Positions 1 to 10,208 of a stretch of 64,000 nucleotides of DNA are shown in pieces. Made by a program: the position numbers and the translations under genes. Origin of the DNA: Lineus longissimus (Eukaryota > Nemertea > Pilidiophora > Heteronemertea > Lineidae); NCBI RefSeq assembly GCF_910592395.1, contig NC_088309.1, positions 21,578,599-21,642,598 of the forward strand, written 5' to 3'. Each line of letters starts with the position of its first letter. Position 1 is the first letter of the stretch. The notes beneath the pieces are model-generated. The model was not told where the DNA came from. It ran no database searches and saw nothing but the letters and a program-made list of their open reading frames with translations.

Positions 1-142
1 ATCCCCGACCACACCCCAAAAAAAGGTCATCGGTTGACTAACCAAGCACCACTGTTCAATGGATTTATAGTTGAATGCGATCAAACTACGTCATTTCCGA
101 TCGGGGATTCTAAAGTTTACCCAAGAGATACATGTACATTTA

Positions 143-238
143 ATCTGGATGTTAGCCTGTTCTGACTGTGTCGCAATCCAAGTGGTGATGACCTGGATGT
201 TAGGGTGTTCTGTGTCACAATCCAAGTAGTGTTGACTA
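143..238. repeat. Two-copy ~48-bp tandem repeat
   Basis: Two diverged direct copies lie at about 143-191 and 192-238. Both carry CTGGATGTTAG, then a TGTTCTG block, then CAATCCAAGTRGTG. The rest of 1-714 shows no coding exon that I can support; it is the 3' flank of HSCB. Confidence 0.7.
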
Positions 239-362
239 CAGAGATACATGTACACTACACTGTACATACATGTATATCATTGTCATTTGAGATCATCAAG
301 TCAACGAACTAGGAAAAAGCAAGCAAAACGATGATTCATGATGATGAAGTAATAACAAACAC

Positions 363-368
363 TTTATT
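363..368 (-). promoter_or_regulatory. Candidate polyadenylation signal of HSCB
   Basis: TTTATT on the plus strand reads AATAAA on the minus strand, about 350 bases past the HSCB stop codon. It is the only clear canonical signal in the downstream flank. Use is inferred from position only. Confidence 0.4.
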
Positions 369-714
369 ACTCTTTTTTAAAACCGAAGTGTACACTCAAA
401 ATTATATCTAAAACCCAAAGATTTATAAGGAGGCATATTGTTTAATGTCTAATCCCCACTACGAACAATGACAGAGACTATGATATGAGAAGACAGTGAG
501 GACAATTTGATTTACTGGCCTTGTCAATGGCATATCATGAAAGCCTTTGCTTATGTGTTTGGTGGGCCACCAAAGATCTATGATTCTGCAGTCGTTGTGC
601 TCCACTTATCCATGACAATTGCGACACTTATGTTTCTTAAAATGATATCGAAAAGACTAATAGATTAGCCAGCATTTCCCTTTTTGTGCTGCTCCCTCTG
701 GCAATCCAAACATT

Positions 715-1895
715 TCAAAACACAATACCCTGTTCTCTCTGCAAGTCTTTAATCTTTATATCAAGATTGTCATAATATTTCATTTCCTGGAGAATTTCTT
801 TAGCCAAAGATATGTTGTCTGCCTTAAATGCCTCAGAAAGTTTTTTCTCCATTTTTTGCAGCATAGAGTTATTGTCTTTTCCAAGCTGAATCACAGTTTC
901 TTTATTGGTTGCTTCTGCAATCTGTTCATTCAGTTCCATTATTTCCAACAGGAATTCATTGTTCATTTTTACTGTTCCTTCCTCCAGTGTTTGTCCATTC
1001 TGTTCCAGTAAATACAGTCCACGTGATAACGGTTTCAAGAGTGTGAAGTAGGCGTTGTTCACCATTGCCGATTGATCATCAGCTAACTGTTTTTCTTCCT
1101 GGAATAAGAGGCACAAATAAATTTACATGTATTACATGTGGGAGTCAAATTACTGATCATTAGATATGGCAATAGAGTTGGGTGAAGTGACTTTTCTCAC
1201 CTAGTGACCAAGGCAATTTACGTCTTGGTCCTTATCATTATCTTTTAGGTATCAAATCTGCAGATAGCAGGCAGGATTCACCAGTTTGTTGTAATCACAG
1301 TAATGCCGAGCTGAGGGAAGAATCTCTGAAAGCATTATCGTTACTACTGGTACATGCACTATGAGTATAAAGTACAATTTGTTTACATACTATTAACTGC
1401 TTGTCAACATTCCAAAACACAAACCTGAGACTTCTGTGAGAACTTGTCTGGATGCAGCTTCATTTGGTACTGCATGAAGTTTTTCCTCAGCCGAGCCAAG
1501 TCGAGATCAAAAGTCATTTCAACTCCGAGTATGTTGAAGTATGTGATGTCATCTGGTACCTCTTGAATAATGCCACATTTACAAAAGAATCGTTCATCTT
1601 CGAAGCCATTCTTTCTACCGCAGTTCCAGCAGTTTCTGTCAGCAAGTGTTGCGTAACAGTTTCCGATAGTATTAGTTGGGTGTAGACTAAGGTTTCTCTC
1701 AAGAATGGACACATTTACGAAGGAGGACGAACTTGCATGAGCATAAGAGAAGTTTCTATGTAACGAGGTTCGTACTGTTTTTAGCCGTGCCCTTGTTGAA
1801 CACATACATTCTCGATCTAACCCACATTTTACCTTTAAAAGTGACGAAAACACTAAATTTGCTCTGCGAGCCATCTTTTTCATGGGCGCAGCCAT
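715..1895 (-). CDS. HSCB: Iron-sulfur cluster co-chaperone HscB (HSCB/HSC20), mitochondrial
   Basis: Two coding exons, 1425-1895 and 715-1098, joined in phase 0, encode about 284 residues. HscB is a J-domain co-chaperone that brings the scaffold ISCU to mitochondrial HSPA9 for Fe-S cluster transfer. The N terminus is basic and Ser/Ala-rich, as in a mitochondrial presequence. Residues 89-107 form the animal-type zinc site, CWNC followed by CKC. The J domain follows, with the HPD motif at residues 148-150 in KLHPDKFSQKSQ. Exon 2 encodes the rest of the J domain (MVNNAYFTLLKPLSRGLYLL) and the C-terminal helical domain that binds ISCU. Exon 1 ends CAG|GTTTGT and exon 2 begins after ATTCCAG. The stop TGA is at 715-717. 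The length is slightly above the human protein, so an internal methionine could be the real start. It lies head-to-head with LSM6. Confidence 0.93.
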
Positions 1896-2078
1896 TTTGT
1901 ACAGACAACAAAATCATGTGATTTCTCCGACGAGATATTTTTACTGAAATATGAAGTTATTGTTATTTTACAATATTATTTCAACCAATAAATAAATAAA
2001 TGTAATTTGTATTTTAGGAGGCTTTAACTTTGTTCATATGACGTTTATTATGAGAGAAATAATTACTCTTAGAAAAGG

Positions 2079-2088
2079 TCTCGCGAGA
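2079..2088. promoter_or_regulatory. TCTCGCGAGA palindrome (BANP-type promoter motif)
   Basis: A perfect 10-bp TCTCGCGAGA lies between two divergent housekeeping genes. In vertebrates this sequence is the CGCG element bound by BANP and is enriched in strong, often bidirectional, CpG promoters. That it works the same way here is inference from position and identity. Confidence 0.55.
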
Positions 2089-2330
2089 ATTGATTCATTT
2101 GTCTAGGTATAGGTAGCGTTGATGACCGATAAACTTGCTGGATTTGTTCATTTATCTTCTATAAAAACACAAAAAAAATTCCTTTTAAACCGAGTGCAGG
2201 TACTCATTAATTGTATTTATTGTGCATTGCAATTGTGCTCATTGTTTGCACTGATGACTTTCCCAGAAACTCTTTTGATAAGTTTGTAATCAGATATTTT
2301 CTTCATCTGATTCTGATTTTCAACTTTGGA

Positions 2331-2460
2331 TTTAACATGTTGTTTAAAGCTGAACCGACACTTTTCTAACAGTTTCCCTTTTCTTGTTTCATTTCAGTTT
2401 AACATGTTTAAAGCTGAACCGACACTTTTCTAACAGTTCCCTTTTCTTGTTTCATTTCAG
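2331..2460 (+). repeat. Tandem duplication of the LSM6 3' splice acceptor
   Basis: Copy 1 (2331-2397) and copy 2 (2398-2460) are near-identical and each ends TTTCTTGTTTCATTTCAG. They differ by a 3-base and a 1-base indel. The second acceptor lies one base before the LSM6 ATG. Use of the first acceptor would add copy 2 to the 5' UTR, including ATG at 2404 with a nine-codon reading frame ending TAA at 2431-2433. Confidence 0.85.
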
Positions 2461-2461
2461 A

Positions 2462-3244
2462 ATGAGTCGGAAGCAGACACCTAGTGATTTTCTCAAGCTG
2501 ATTATAGGAAGACCTGTGGTAGTCAAATTAAATTCAGGCGTAGATTATCGAGGTATGTTTTAGATCAGCAGGAAGTGCGGTGGCATTGACTGTGGCATGC
2601 TTTCATTTCTTTCAATTTTTAAATTTGAGGTTGCTGTTCAAAGCTCAGCTGGTGCCACTCAGTACTTTCAACTGGCCTGAAATGGCTGAGTGTGGCATAG
2701 TATGTTTGCTCCTTTGTTTGTGCCCAAAAGTGTCTTCAGGATAAGACAGACTTGATGTTCGTCTTGGAAGGAGTCATTTTGATATAATTTAATTAACATG
2801 TTTAACTAACTTGACCATATTGTCATTTCAGGAGTTCTGGCATGTTTGGATGGTTACATGAACATAGCCCTGGAGCAGACTGAGGAGTATGTCAATGGTC
2901 AGCTAAAGAATAAATATGGAGATGCTTTTATCCGAGGAAATAATGGTAAGGTATGATTGCCAAGGAACTTTCTGAAAGTTCATGGTCAAAGATCTTTCGG
3001 TTCATCATGATAGGTGCAACATCTGGATGGAATTGCAACCGTTCTGTGTCTTCATTATCTAAATGGTTTAGCCCTTTGTAATATATTACATAGAAAACGT
3101 TTTACAAAAAAGTGTACTATGTGTCTTCTTTAACTGCTAAACCTTGTATCATTGAGACCAATGCGAGTGTCAAGACTTTGATAATAAACTTAGATTGTTT
3201 CATTTTCAGTGCTATACATCAGTACACAGAAGAGGAGAATATAG
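2462..3244 (+). CDS. LSM6: U6 snRNA-associated Sm-like protein LSm6
   Basis: Three coding exons, 2462-2552, 2832-2945 and 3210-3244, give a 79-residue protein almost identical to vertebrate LSM6 (80 residues). LSm6 is a subunit of the LSm1-7 ring in mRNA decay and the LSm2-8 ring that binds the U6 snRNA 3' end. The Sm1 motif is visible in RPVVVKLNSGVDYRG and the following VLACLDGYMNIALEQTEEY. The Sm2 motif is split by intron 2, FIRGNN then VLYISTQKRRI. All junctions are GT-AG: G|GTATGT, TTTCAG|GA, G|GTAAGG and TTTTCAG|TG. An upstream intron in the 5' UTR is implied by the acceptor next to the ATG. The gene is very conserved, so the identification is firm. Confidence 0.97.
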
Positions 3245-3802
3245 CATTACAGTAATTCGTGTATAGAGGAGTTCAGTCAATATGAGGATGGACAATACAT
3301 AAGATATTTAAAGCCTTGCAGGTTACGTCTTATGAACAGTTATGTGCTCTTTCAAAACAACAGGTTTTACTTGACATGGATAAGAAATAGTTGAGCGTTG
3401 AGTGTTTTGTTGGAGAGTCACAAGTAGCAAGACCTGCTTTATTCAGGGCCATAATGCTGCCTTGTTGTTGGAATGCAGTGAAATTAAATGTGCTTTCGAT
3501 TGACCTTGAAGACACATATGTATCTGCTAAAACTGTTGTTTGCCACATAAAGGGTCAGTGTAGAAGGCATAGCCTTCTGTCTTGATTCCAAAAATCCTCC
3601 GAAAAGTACCTCAGAAAACATGATTGTGGCTTTATGGGCTCTCCAAAAGCATTTGCCTTTCACATATCGAAGGACTCCAATGGCAGTGTCTCAGAATCAC
3701 TCACCTTAATCACAATTTGTTAAAATTACTATTGACAAACTTCATTTAGCAGCCCTCAAACTTTTCATCCATAATTTTGTTTGATACAAAAGACTTTATT
3801 CT
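3245..3802. other. LSM6 3' flank, no gene seen
   Basis: AT-rich sequence after the LSM6 stop. I see no conserved coding exon and no clear AATAAA before the mobile element that begins at 3803. The LSM6 poly(A) site is unresolved. Confidence 0.5.
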
Positions 3803-5314
3803 CATCCCTCACCGAAAGGCAGTGCACTGAAAATGACTGCATCACACTGCTTTTGACTGAAACCCCCACTGCATATAACTGTCTCAGGCATATCATTTTT
3901 TCTTAATGTTTTAAAACCACTGATTTTGACTGAAAGACCACTGCAAAGCACTGCCACTTGCATATCATTATGAACGACGTATTTCAAAAACACTGCCTAT
4001 GACTGAAAGACCACTGATTTCCACTTCTCCAACTCTGATCGAAACCCGTGGCATTTTCAACATGACTGAAAACCACTGCTTTATGACTGGTGAGATTAAG
4101 ACTTGATGGCAGTGTAAAGCAGTGGTAATTGCAGTCAAATTCAGTGTTAAATATCACCCATAATGCAACCTGAGACAGGAAGCTAGTATTAAGTTTGAAT
4201 TTGATAGTCAAACATTCGAGAAATCATGGTAGCTCTTCATATTTCTCGATATTTACCCGAATTTCAATATGAGAAGAGGGGAGTTTTAGTCAATTTGAAT
4301 TGGAACACATAAGGAGCCAAATGAATGCAAAAAGGGTAATCTGGACAGACACTGAAGTTGTATTTTCAGCAAATCAAGAAGGCTGTAGGCCCTATAGGTG
4401 TTGTAATGCATGCATCACTGCAAGATATCTGCATGTATCTTATCTTCATGCATCTACTGTAGGCCCTATAGGTGTTAATTGTAATGTATGCATACACTGC
4501 AAATTATCTGCATGGGAGCTCAATACACATCAATCAGTAGATCATTATTCTACAGGCCGCGTGCAGTTACTTTATTTGGATGTCAATTTGATCTAGCTTT
4601 AATCCCTGACATCACTGACAGTAGCTATGTGCCATGTGTCGTTTCAATTGTCTAGTAACCCATCTGACCACTGTCATTATGACAAAGTTTGCAATGACGT
4701 AGGTCAAGGACGTGAATTTGTCATCTTTTTACTGTGTCACGTCATCATGCAATGGCGAAGTCCTCTATTTGTGCAGATGACGTCATCACTGCCATATTGG
4801 ACGCAAACACACCGTCTAAAAAGTAAAATAGGACAGCAAAAGTAACAGTTCGTGCCTGCATGCCATTAAATAAATTATTCATATTAACACTGAAAATGAC
4901 TGCTCCCTCCAAGAGGTTTTGGAAATGGCAGTCAAAATCAGTGGTGTTTCAGTGTGGATTCAGTGTGCTGCGAAATATTTAAATTAACACTGAACCCCAC
5001 TGCCAGCCCTGTGCATGATGCATAGTGAGGAGTCATTTTCAGTGTCAAAAGCAGTGGAAATCAGTCAGCCTAAATATTTAAATGAGCACTGCTTTTGACT
5101 GCCTTACCACTGATTTTGACTGTCTTACCACTGCTTATGACTCCCTAACCTCTATTTTTGATTGCTGTATAACTGTATGCTTTGGTATTGCGTGACTGAA
5201 AAACACTCCCTATGACTGCTTTCCACTGATTTCAACACTGCCATAAAAATGTGAGGTAACACTGCAACCTGACTGAATCCTGACTGATATCACACTGCTT
5301 TTCGGTGAGGGATG
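3803..5314. mobile_element. ~1.5-kb non-autonomous element with terminal inverted repeats and CACTG-rich arms
   Basis: The left end CATCCCTCACCGAAAGGCAG is mirrored at the right end, 5291-5314, as CTTTTCGGTGAGGGATG. Inside, both arms (3820-4110 and 4880-5300) are packed with short interrupted CACTG, CACTGC and TTTGACTG subrepeats in both orientations. The centre (4140-4860) is largely free of them. No transposase-like reading frame is visible, so it would need enzymes supplied elsewhere. A target-site duplication could not be fixed, and the superfamily is unknown. Confidence 0.7.
4383..4514. repeat. Internal ~74-bp period direct repeat
   Basis: CTGTAGGCCCTATAGGTGTT starts two copies, at 4383 and 4457. 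Each continues through a GTAATG, GCAT and CACTGCAA block to TATCTGCATG. It lies in the centre of the 3803-5314 element and so is probably part of its core. Confidence 0.75.
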
Positions 5315-5989
5315 TCCATCTCCCATTACCGATCTTTTAGATGAGACATGGGTAGTATTGGGTGTGTCATGATGATTGATTGGTAAGATTCAATGTGCTG
5401 TTGATAAATCATGATTCAGATCATAACAAAATAAATTTTGTACTTGTATGAAGGCATTTACATGTATGTATATTTATCATTTGTTCATGATGAGAAGTTT
5501 TGTACAATAAATCCACTTCTAACAAATCTTCCTTCTCCAAAGTTTGTTAAGACATTTTTCTGAATAGTGCAAGTGCTGAAGCCTGCTGGGACAACATCGC
5601 ATGGTTCTCTGCAAATCCTGAAGCCTGGACTGTTTATTTGGACACAATCACACTGAACAAATCCTTGCTCAGTACCAATACTAAAGTCTAGGGACATTGT
5701 CACATCCAGGCACAACCTGTCTGAACTGGTTCAAAGTCCACCTGGACCTGTGTACGGACCTGATTGGTTCGTAGAGGGATGAAAAAAGTCACCTCATGGC
5801 ACCAAGTAATTTTGTTGTCTCAGGACAAAGTCACATCATTCGAGCACAACGTATCCAACCAGTTCGAGGTCAGTTCATTGACCAAGACAATACTTGGGCA
5901 ATGTCCCATCACTGAGTTACAATGTCTGGCTATAGATGCATTGTGAGAGCGTTCTCGAGAATAGCCTGGTAAAGTGACAGTGTTGTGAG
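5315..5989. other. Spacer with relics of the satellite flank family
   Basis: No gene is seen. From about 5700 the sequence carries degenerate phrases such as GAACTGGTTC, GGACAAAGTCACATCATT and CAACCAGTTCGAGG. These recur, better preserved, at 8911-9051 on the other side of the satellite block. Confidence 0.5.
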
Positions 5990-8900
5990 CTTTCTCACAA
6001 GAGATGGCCTGATTGTGACAATGATAAATATCCCTGCCTGATTTTACTTGGCTGATGGAGCAGTCCCCCGCCACTCACAACTCTTGGTATCGCCTCGATC
6101 CTGTCTTTCAAAACTAGCAGCTGACGTAGCAGGCAAAATAGTCCCCTGTCACCCACAACTGGTGGTATAGTATCCCGTCTTTCAAACATAGAAGCTGATG
6201 TAGCAGGAGGAAGTCTCCTGTCTCTCTCTAAACCAATCGCTGGCGAAGCAGGAGGAATAGTAGAGCAAGTGACTGTATAATCTGCTCCACCCAACTAGAG
6301 ACTGTCGCTCTGCATACCAACCATACGCTATGAGAGACAGTGGACCAAGTTGTGAACGACACCGGTTGTGAGCGATCGGGGACCTCCGATCCTACATACT
6401 TCATCAGCTATATACAAGGTACCACGTTGTGAAAGACAAGAGGGGACTATTCCTCCTGCTACACGTCCAGCCGCTAGGCTTGAAATACATGGGTTGATCC
6501 TTAACTTCACCAGACACACGTTAAGAGGACATGGGCTATCCCTTCTGCTATACCAACCGCAGTCGAAGACAGAGAACAATGTCTTCTGCCACACCAATAA
6601 CACTGGGAGACAACGGACTGTTTCTCCTGCTATACCAGCCACGGGTTGTTGGTAAAAGACAAGGGGATCCAGTGTTCCTCCTGCTACATCAGTCGTAGTT
6701 TGCGAAAGACAGGGGTGTGTTTTTCCTGTACACCATTTTGCTACACCAGCCGCAATTTGTGGCAGACAGAGGACTGTTTTCATGCTACACCAGCAACAGA
6801 TTGTTAGTAAAAGACAAAGGAATGTTCCTCCTTCTACAACAGCCAGAGATTTTTAACGACAGGAAAGTATGTCTCCTGCTACACCAGCAACACGTTCTGA
6901 AAGACAGGGGATCATTTCTCCGCTAGGCCAGCCACAAGCTGTGAAAGACATAGGACTATCTCGTCTATGCTTCACAAGCCACAAGTTGGGAAAGACAGGG
7001 GCAATTCATCCTCCTGCTTGGAGAAGCCCAAGCAGGAGGAACAGTAAGACAGGTGACGTACCATCTGTATGCTACACCCGCCACCGGTTGTAAAAGACAT
7101 GACACTTCACCAACCACCAGGTTGTGAGAGACAAGAGACCAAGTTGTGGAAGACAAGGGACTAGTCCTCCTTCTACGTGACCAGACGCTAGGTTTGAAAG
7201 ACAGGGGGTCCTCCCACCGGTTGTGCCATAGGGTTTCTCCTCCTACTTCCCCACAACATGCTGGTGAAGCAGGGGTGTTTGTCTCCAGTCTTTCACAACC
7301 GGTGTTGGGTGTATAGCAGAAGGTAAAGTCATCCGCCAAGCTATTATTCCTGCTTCACCGCGACCTGCTGGTGAAGCAGGTGGAATAGTCCTCTCGATAT
7401 CGCAACATGCGGCCTGGAGAAACTGGAGGAATAGCACATGTCATTTCATAACTTGTGTGTCTTTAACAATCTATGCTGGTGTAGCAGGAGGAATAGTCCT
7501 CTGTCTTTCACGAACTGCGACTGGTGTACGTAGCAGGAGACGCACTTCTCTGTCTTTTTAATCAGATTGTTGCTGGTGAAACAGGACGAACAGTCCACTG
7601 TCTCCCACGAATTGCGACTGTTGTAGTTCTCCCAGAAGGGAATAGTCTGCTGTCTCTTAAAACCTGCGTCCGGTGGAGTCGTAGGAGACCGCAGCCTTGC
7701 ACAGCCAGTGGTATATGGTCCCCTCTCTTTCAAACATAGCGGCTGGACGTGTGGCAGGAGGAATAGTCGCTGGTAAGAGTTGTCGCCTGTCTTTGAAATC
7801 CAGCGGCTGTACCTGTAGCAGAGTAAATAGCCCACTGTATTTTATAAGTTGTTGCCCTGTCTGTAGCTGGTGAAGCAGGTCACCGCTCTTCCGCAACCAG
7901 TGGTTGTTATAGCAGGAAATATATCGACGGTCATTTTTCACAACGTGCGGCTGGTGTAACACGAGGAATAGTAGTTACCCGTCTTTCACAGCTTGGTCTC
8001 CTGTCTCTCATAACCTGCAGTTAGAGAAGCGGGGGTCACCGGTCTTTCACAACAGATGTCGGTGGTTGCAGATGGTCTAGTCACCTGTCTTACTATTCCT
8101 TCTCTTCTCACAACATGTTGGTGTGGCAAAAGGAATGGTTCTTTCTATTTCACATAACATGCCGTTGGAAGAAGCAAGAGGAATAGTACATGTCATTTCA
8201 AAACTTGTGACTTGTGTCGCAGAAGGAAGCCTCGGTCTGTCTTTCACAAGTTGGCCCCCTGTCGTGCACAACACCTGTAGCTGGTGAAGCATGCAGGAGA
8301 TAGAGTCACTGGTCTTTCACAACTGGTGGCTGGTGTAGCAGGGGGTATAGTCCCCTGTCTTTCACAACATGGACACAAATCGGTCCTCCGTCTCTCTCAA
8401 TCTGTAGCCTGTGAAGCAGGAGTCATAGTCCTCGGGTCATCGGCATAGTCTCCTGTCTTTGACAACCAGTGGCTGGTGTAGCAGGGGGTAAAGTTCCCGG
8501 TCTTCCACAACCTGCAGCTGGGTGCAGCTGGAGGAAAAGTCGCTGGTCTTTGACAAGCTACGTCAAGTGAAAGGAGTTGTCACCTGCCTTTTCACAACTT
8601 TTCGTCGTCCCTTCTTTCACGACCAGATGCTGGTAAAGCAGGACTTATAGTCCTCTCTATTTCACAACAAGAGAACCAGGATGAGTAGTACCTGTCATTT
8701 CAAAGTCGCAGGGGGTACAACCCACTATATTTTACAACTTGTGACTGATGGAGCAGGATGAAAAGTACTCTGTCTTTCACAACCTGCGGGTGGCTATTGC
8801 AGGAGTTATACACGCAGCTCACTGAGTTTGACAACTTGTGACTGATGTAACAGGATGAATAGTCTCCTGACGTTGACAACATTGTGCCTGGTTTTGTAGA
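5990..8900. repeat. Degenerate ~46-bp satellite block with internal orientation switches
   Basis: The unit, in its better-kept orientation, reads roughly GCTGGTGTAGCAGGAGGAAT, then AGTCCCCTGT, then CTTTCACAAC; single units are about 44-52 bp. Orientation is direct at about 6060-6300, inverted at about 6310-7230 and direct again from about 7240 to 8890. I estimate 55-65 diverged units. Several open frames across the block are products of the repeat and have no recognisable protein. A small perfect inverted repeat, TCCTCCTGCTTGG and its complement, lies at 7009-7041. Confidence 0.85.
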
Positions 8901-8910
8901 TTAAAATTGG

Positions 8911-9051
8911 ACTGAATACTATACTGGGGACAATGTCACATCATTGGGTCACAAGCTTCTGGACTGGCAATGGTTCTTTACTAAGACTGAATAGCGAGGA
9001 CAATGTCACATCATTGGGACACAAAATTTCTGAACCAGCCCTGGTTCTTTA
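8911..9051. repeat. 75-bp two-copy tandem repeat at the satellite edge
   Basis: Units at 8911-8985 and 8986-9051 share ACTGAAT, GGACAATGTCACATCATTGG, a CACAA block and TGGTTCTTTA. Related degenerate phrases occur at 5700-5900, so the same family borders the satellite on both sides. Confidence 0.75.
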
Positions 9052-9814
9052 TGGGGGTGGACTTTTAACTTCTTGTCTAATAGATGATCTATGTCCAGTT
9101 TGTGCAGTGGCACGAGGATGATTCTATGATATATACATGTACATGTAGTCCTTATCTGACACAGGGCGTTTTGCTGAGCATTCAGTCTGTACACAATATG
9201 GAGAGTCACAACATGACAATTGCATGAGACAGTCCAATGTGCGTTGTCTAGCCAGTTACGAGAAGACAATCTAGTCACACCTGGCTGTTGCTGCAAATTT
9301 ACACTTCCATCGCAACAGTCGGTAGAAAGCTGCAAAGAAATCTACATGTTCTTAAAGGATAAGATAACCCCCCCCCCCCCCAAAACGGAATACGATGTGG
9401 GGCCATCAGTTGGTATAAAGTCACGGTCAATCCAGTGTAATGTAGGGCTACCTCACTTAATTCTGAGACAACAAATTGATTAGATTTATGTTCCTGGAAG
9501 GACAGCTCAGTGCATTGCATGGCTGTACGCAAGTCGAGTAAAGAGAATACAAAGCCTTCAATTATAATTTACAAAGTAAGACTGAGCTGTATTTATTTCC
9601 CTGGGTTACAAAAGGCACAGCACAATTGTATACACGTACAAGGCAGCTTATTCAAATATTTTACAAATATAAGTAAATGCACTTTTAGACTTAAATGTAA
9701 AGTACGGAGCTGTAAGAAACAGACAAGGTGATCTGCTGAGATAAAATTCAATGCCAAATTTCACCGACCATTCCCGAATGAATGTCCCCTCTTTTTGCAA
9801 CTACATGTGTTCGT
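9052..9814. other. Spacer with a 14-base C run
   Basis: No gene is seen. A homopolymer of 14 C lies at 9368-9381, G-rich on the minus strand. The rest is anonymous AT-rich sequence. Confidence 0.5.
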
Positions 9815-9922
9815 ACATGTAAAAGACTAGCACATGCTTTTATCTAAAACTTTATGTACATTTACACTAGGCCTTTCTGTACAGAATTGAAGTAAAAGCA
9901 TTTGCTAGTCTTTATTCATATC
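9815..9922. mobile_element. Palindromic MITE-like element, copy 1 of 3
   Basis: About 108 bp. The ends form an inverted repeat, AAAGACTAGCACATGCTTTT on the left and AAAAGCATTTGCTAGTCTTT on the right. The core contains TGTACATTTACACTAGGCC and TTCTGTACAGAATTGAAG. The same element occurs at 17588-17696 and, in opposite orientation, at 18535-18645. Confidence 0.85.
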
Positions 9923-10208
9923 GCCCATTAATGCTTTTTTTTAATCTGATTAGTATTAAACAGAGCTGATGCGTGGAGATAATTGAGTACTTTGAGTGTC
10001 TCTGTTTCTGATCCTTTCCCTTCATTGTTTGGGAATGCTAGCCTAACAGATTGACAAACTCCTTTGGTGTCCTTCAATTGAAAAGTCATAATCTCTCTAA
10101 CTGTCAGCATTCAGTTGAGCGCCCACAACCTCACTCCCAAGTGTCTTACACAAGGCAAGTTCAAACACAGACTCCATTTTCGTCAAACATTCGCATACAT
10201 GTAATCCA

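Larger units (their letters stand above)
1896..2461. promoter_or_regulatory. Bidirectional promoter region between HSCB and LSM6
   Basis: The two start codons are 566 bases apart and divergent. No other exon is supported here. The interval must hold both transcription starts and the 5' non-coding exon of LSM6, because a polypyrimidine-AG acceptor abuts the LSM6 start codon. CTAG|GTATAG at 2103-2112 is one possible donor for that exon. The TCTCGCGAGA palindrome at 2079-2088 is the most promoter-like site. Confidence 0.6.

Noticed and set aside
6328-7835. Several 120-150 codon frames in the satellite
   Set aside because: They are generated by the repeat unit, differ in frame and strand from block to block, and show no domain.
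5990-8900. CRISPR-like array
   Set aside because: The units are degenerate, lack unique spacers between constant repeats, change orientation, and the DNA is eukaryotic.
9368-9381. C14 run as a regulatory G-quadruplex
   Set aside because: A single homopolymer far from any gene start; more likely a simple-sequence tract.
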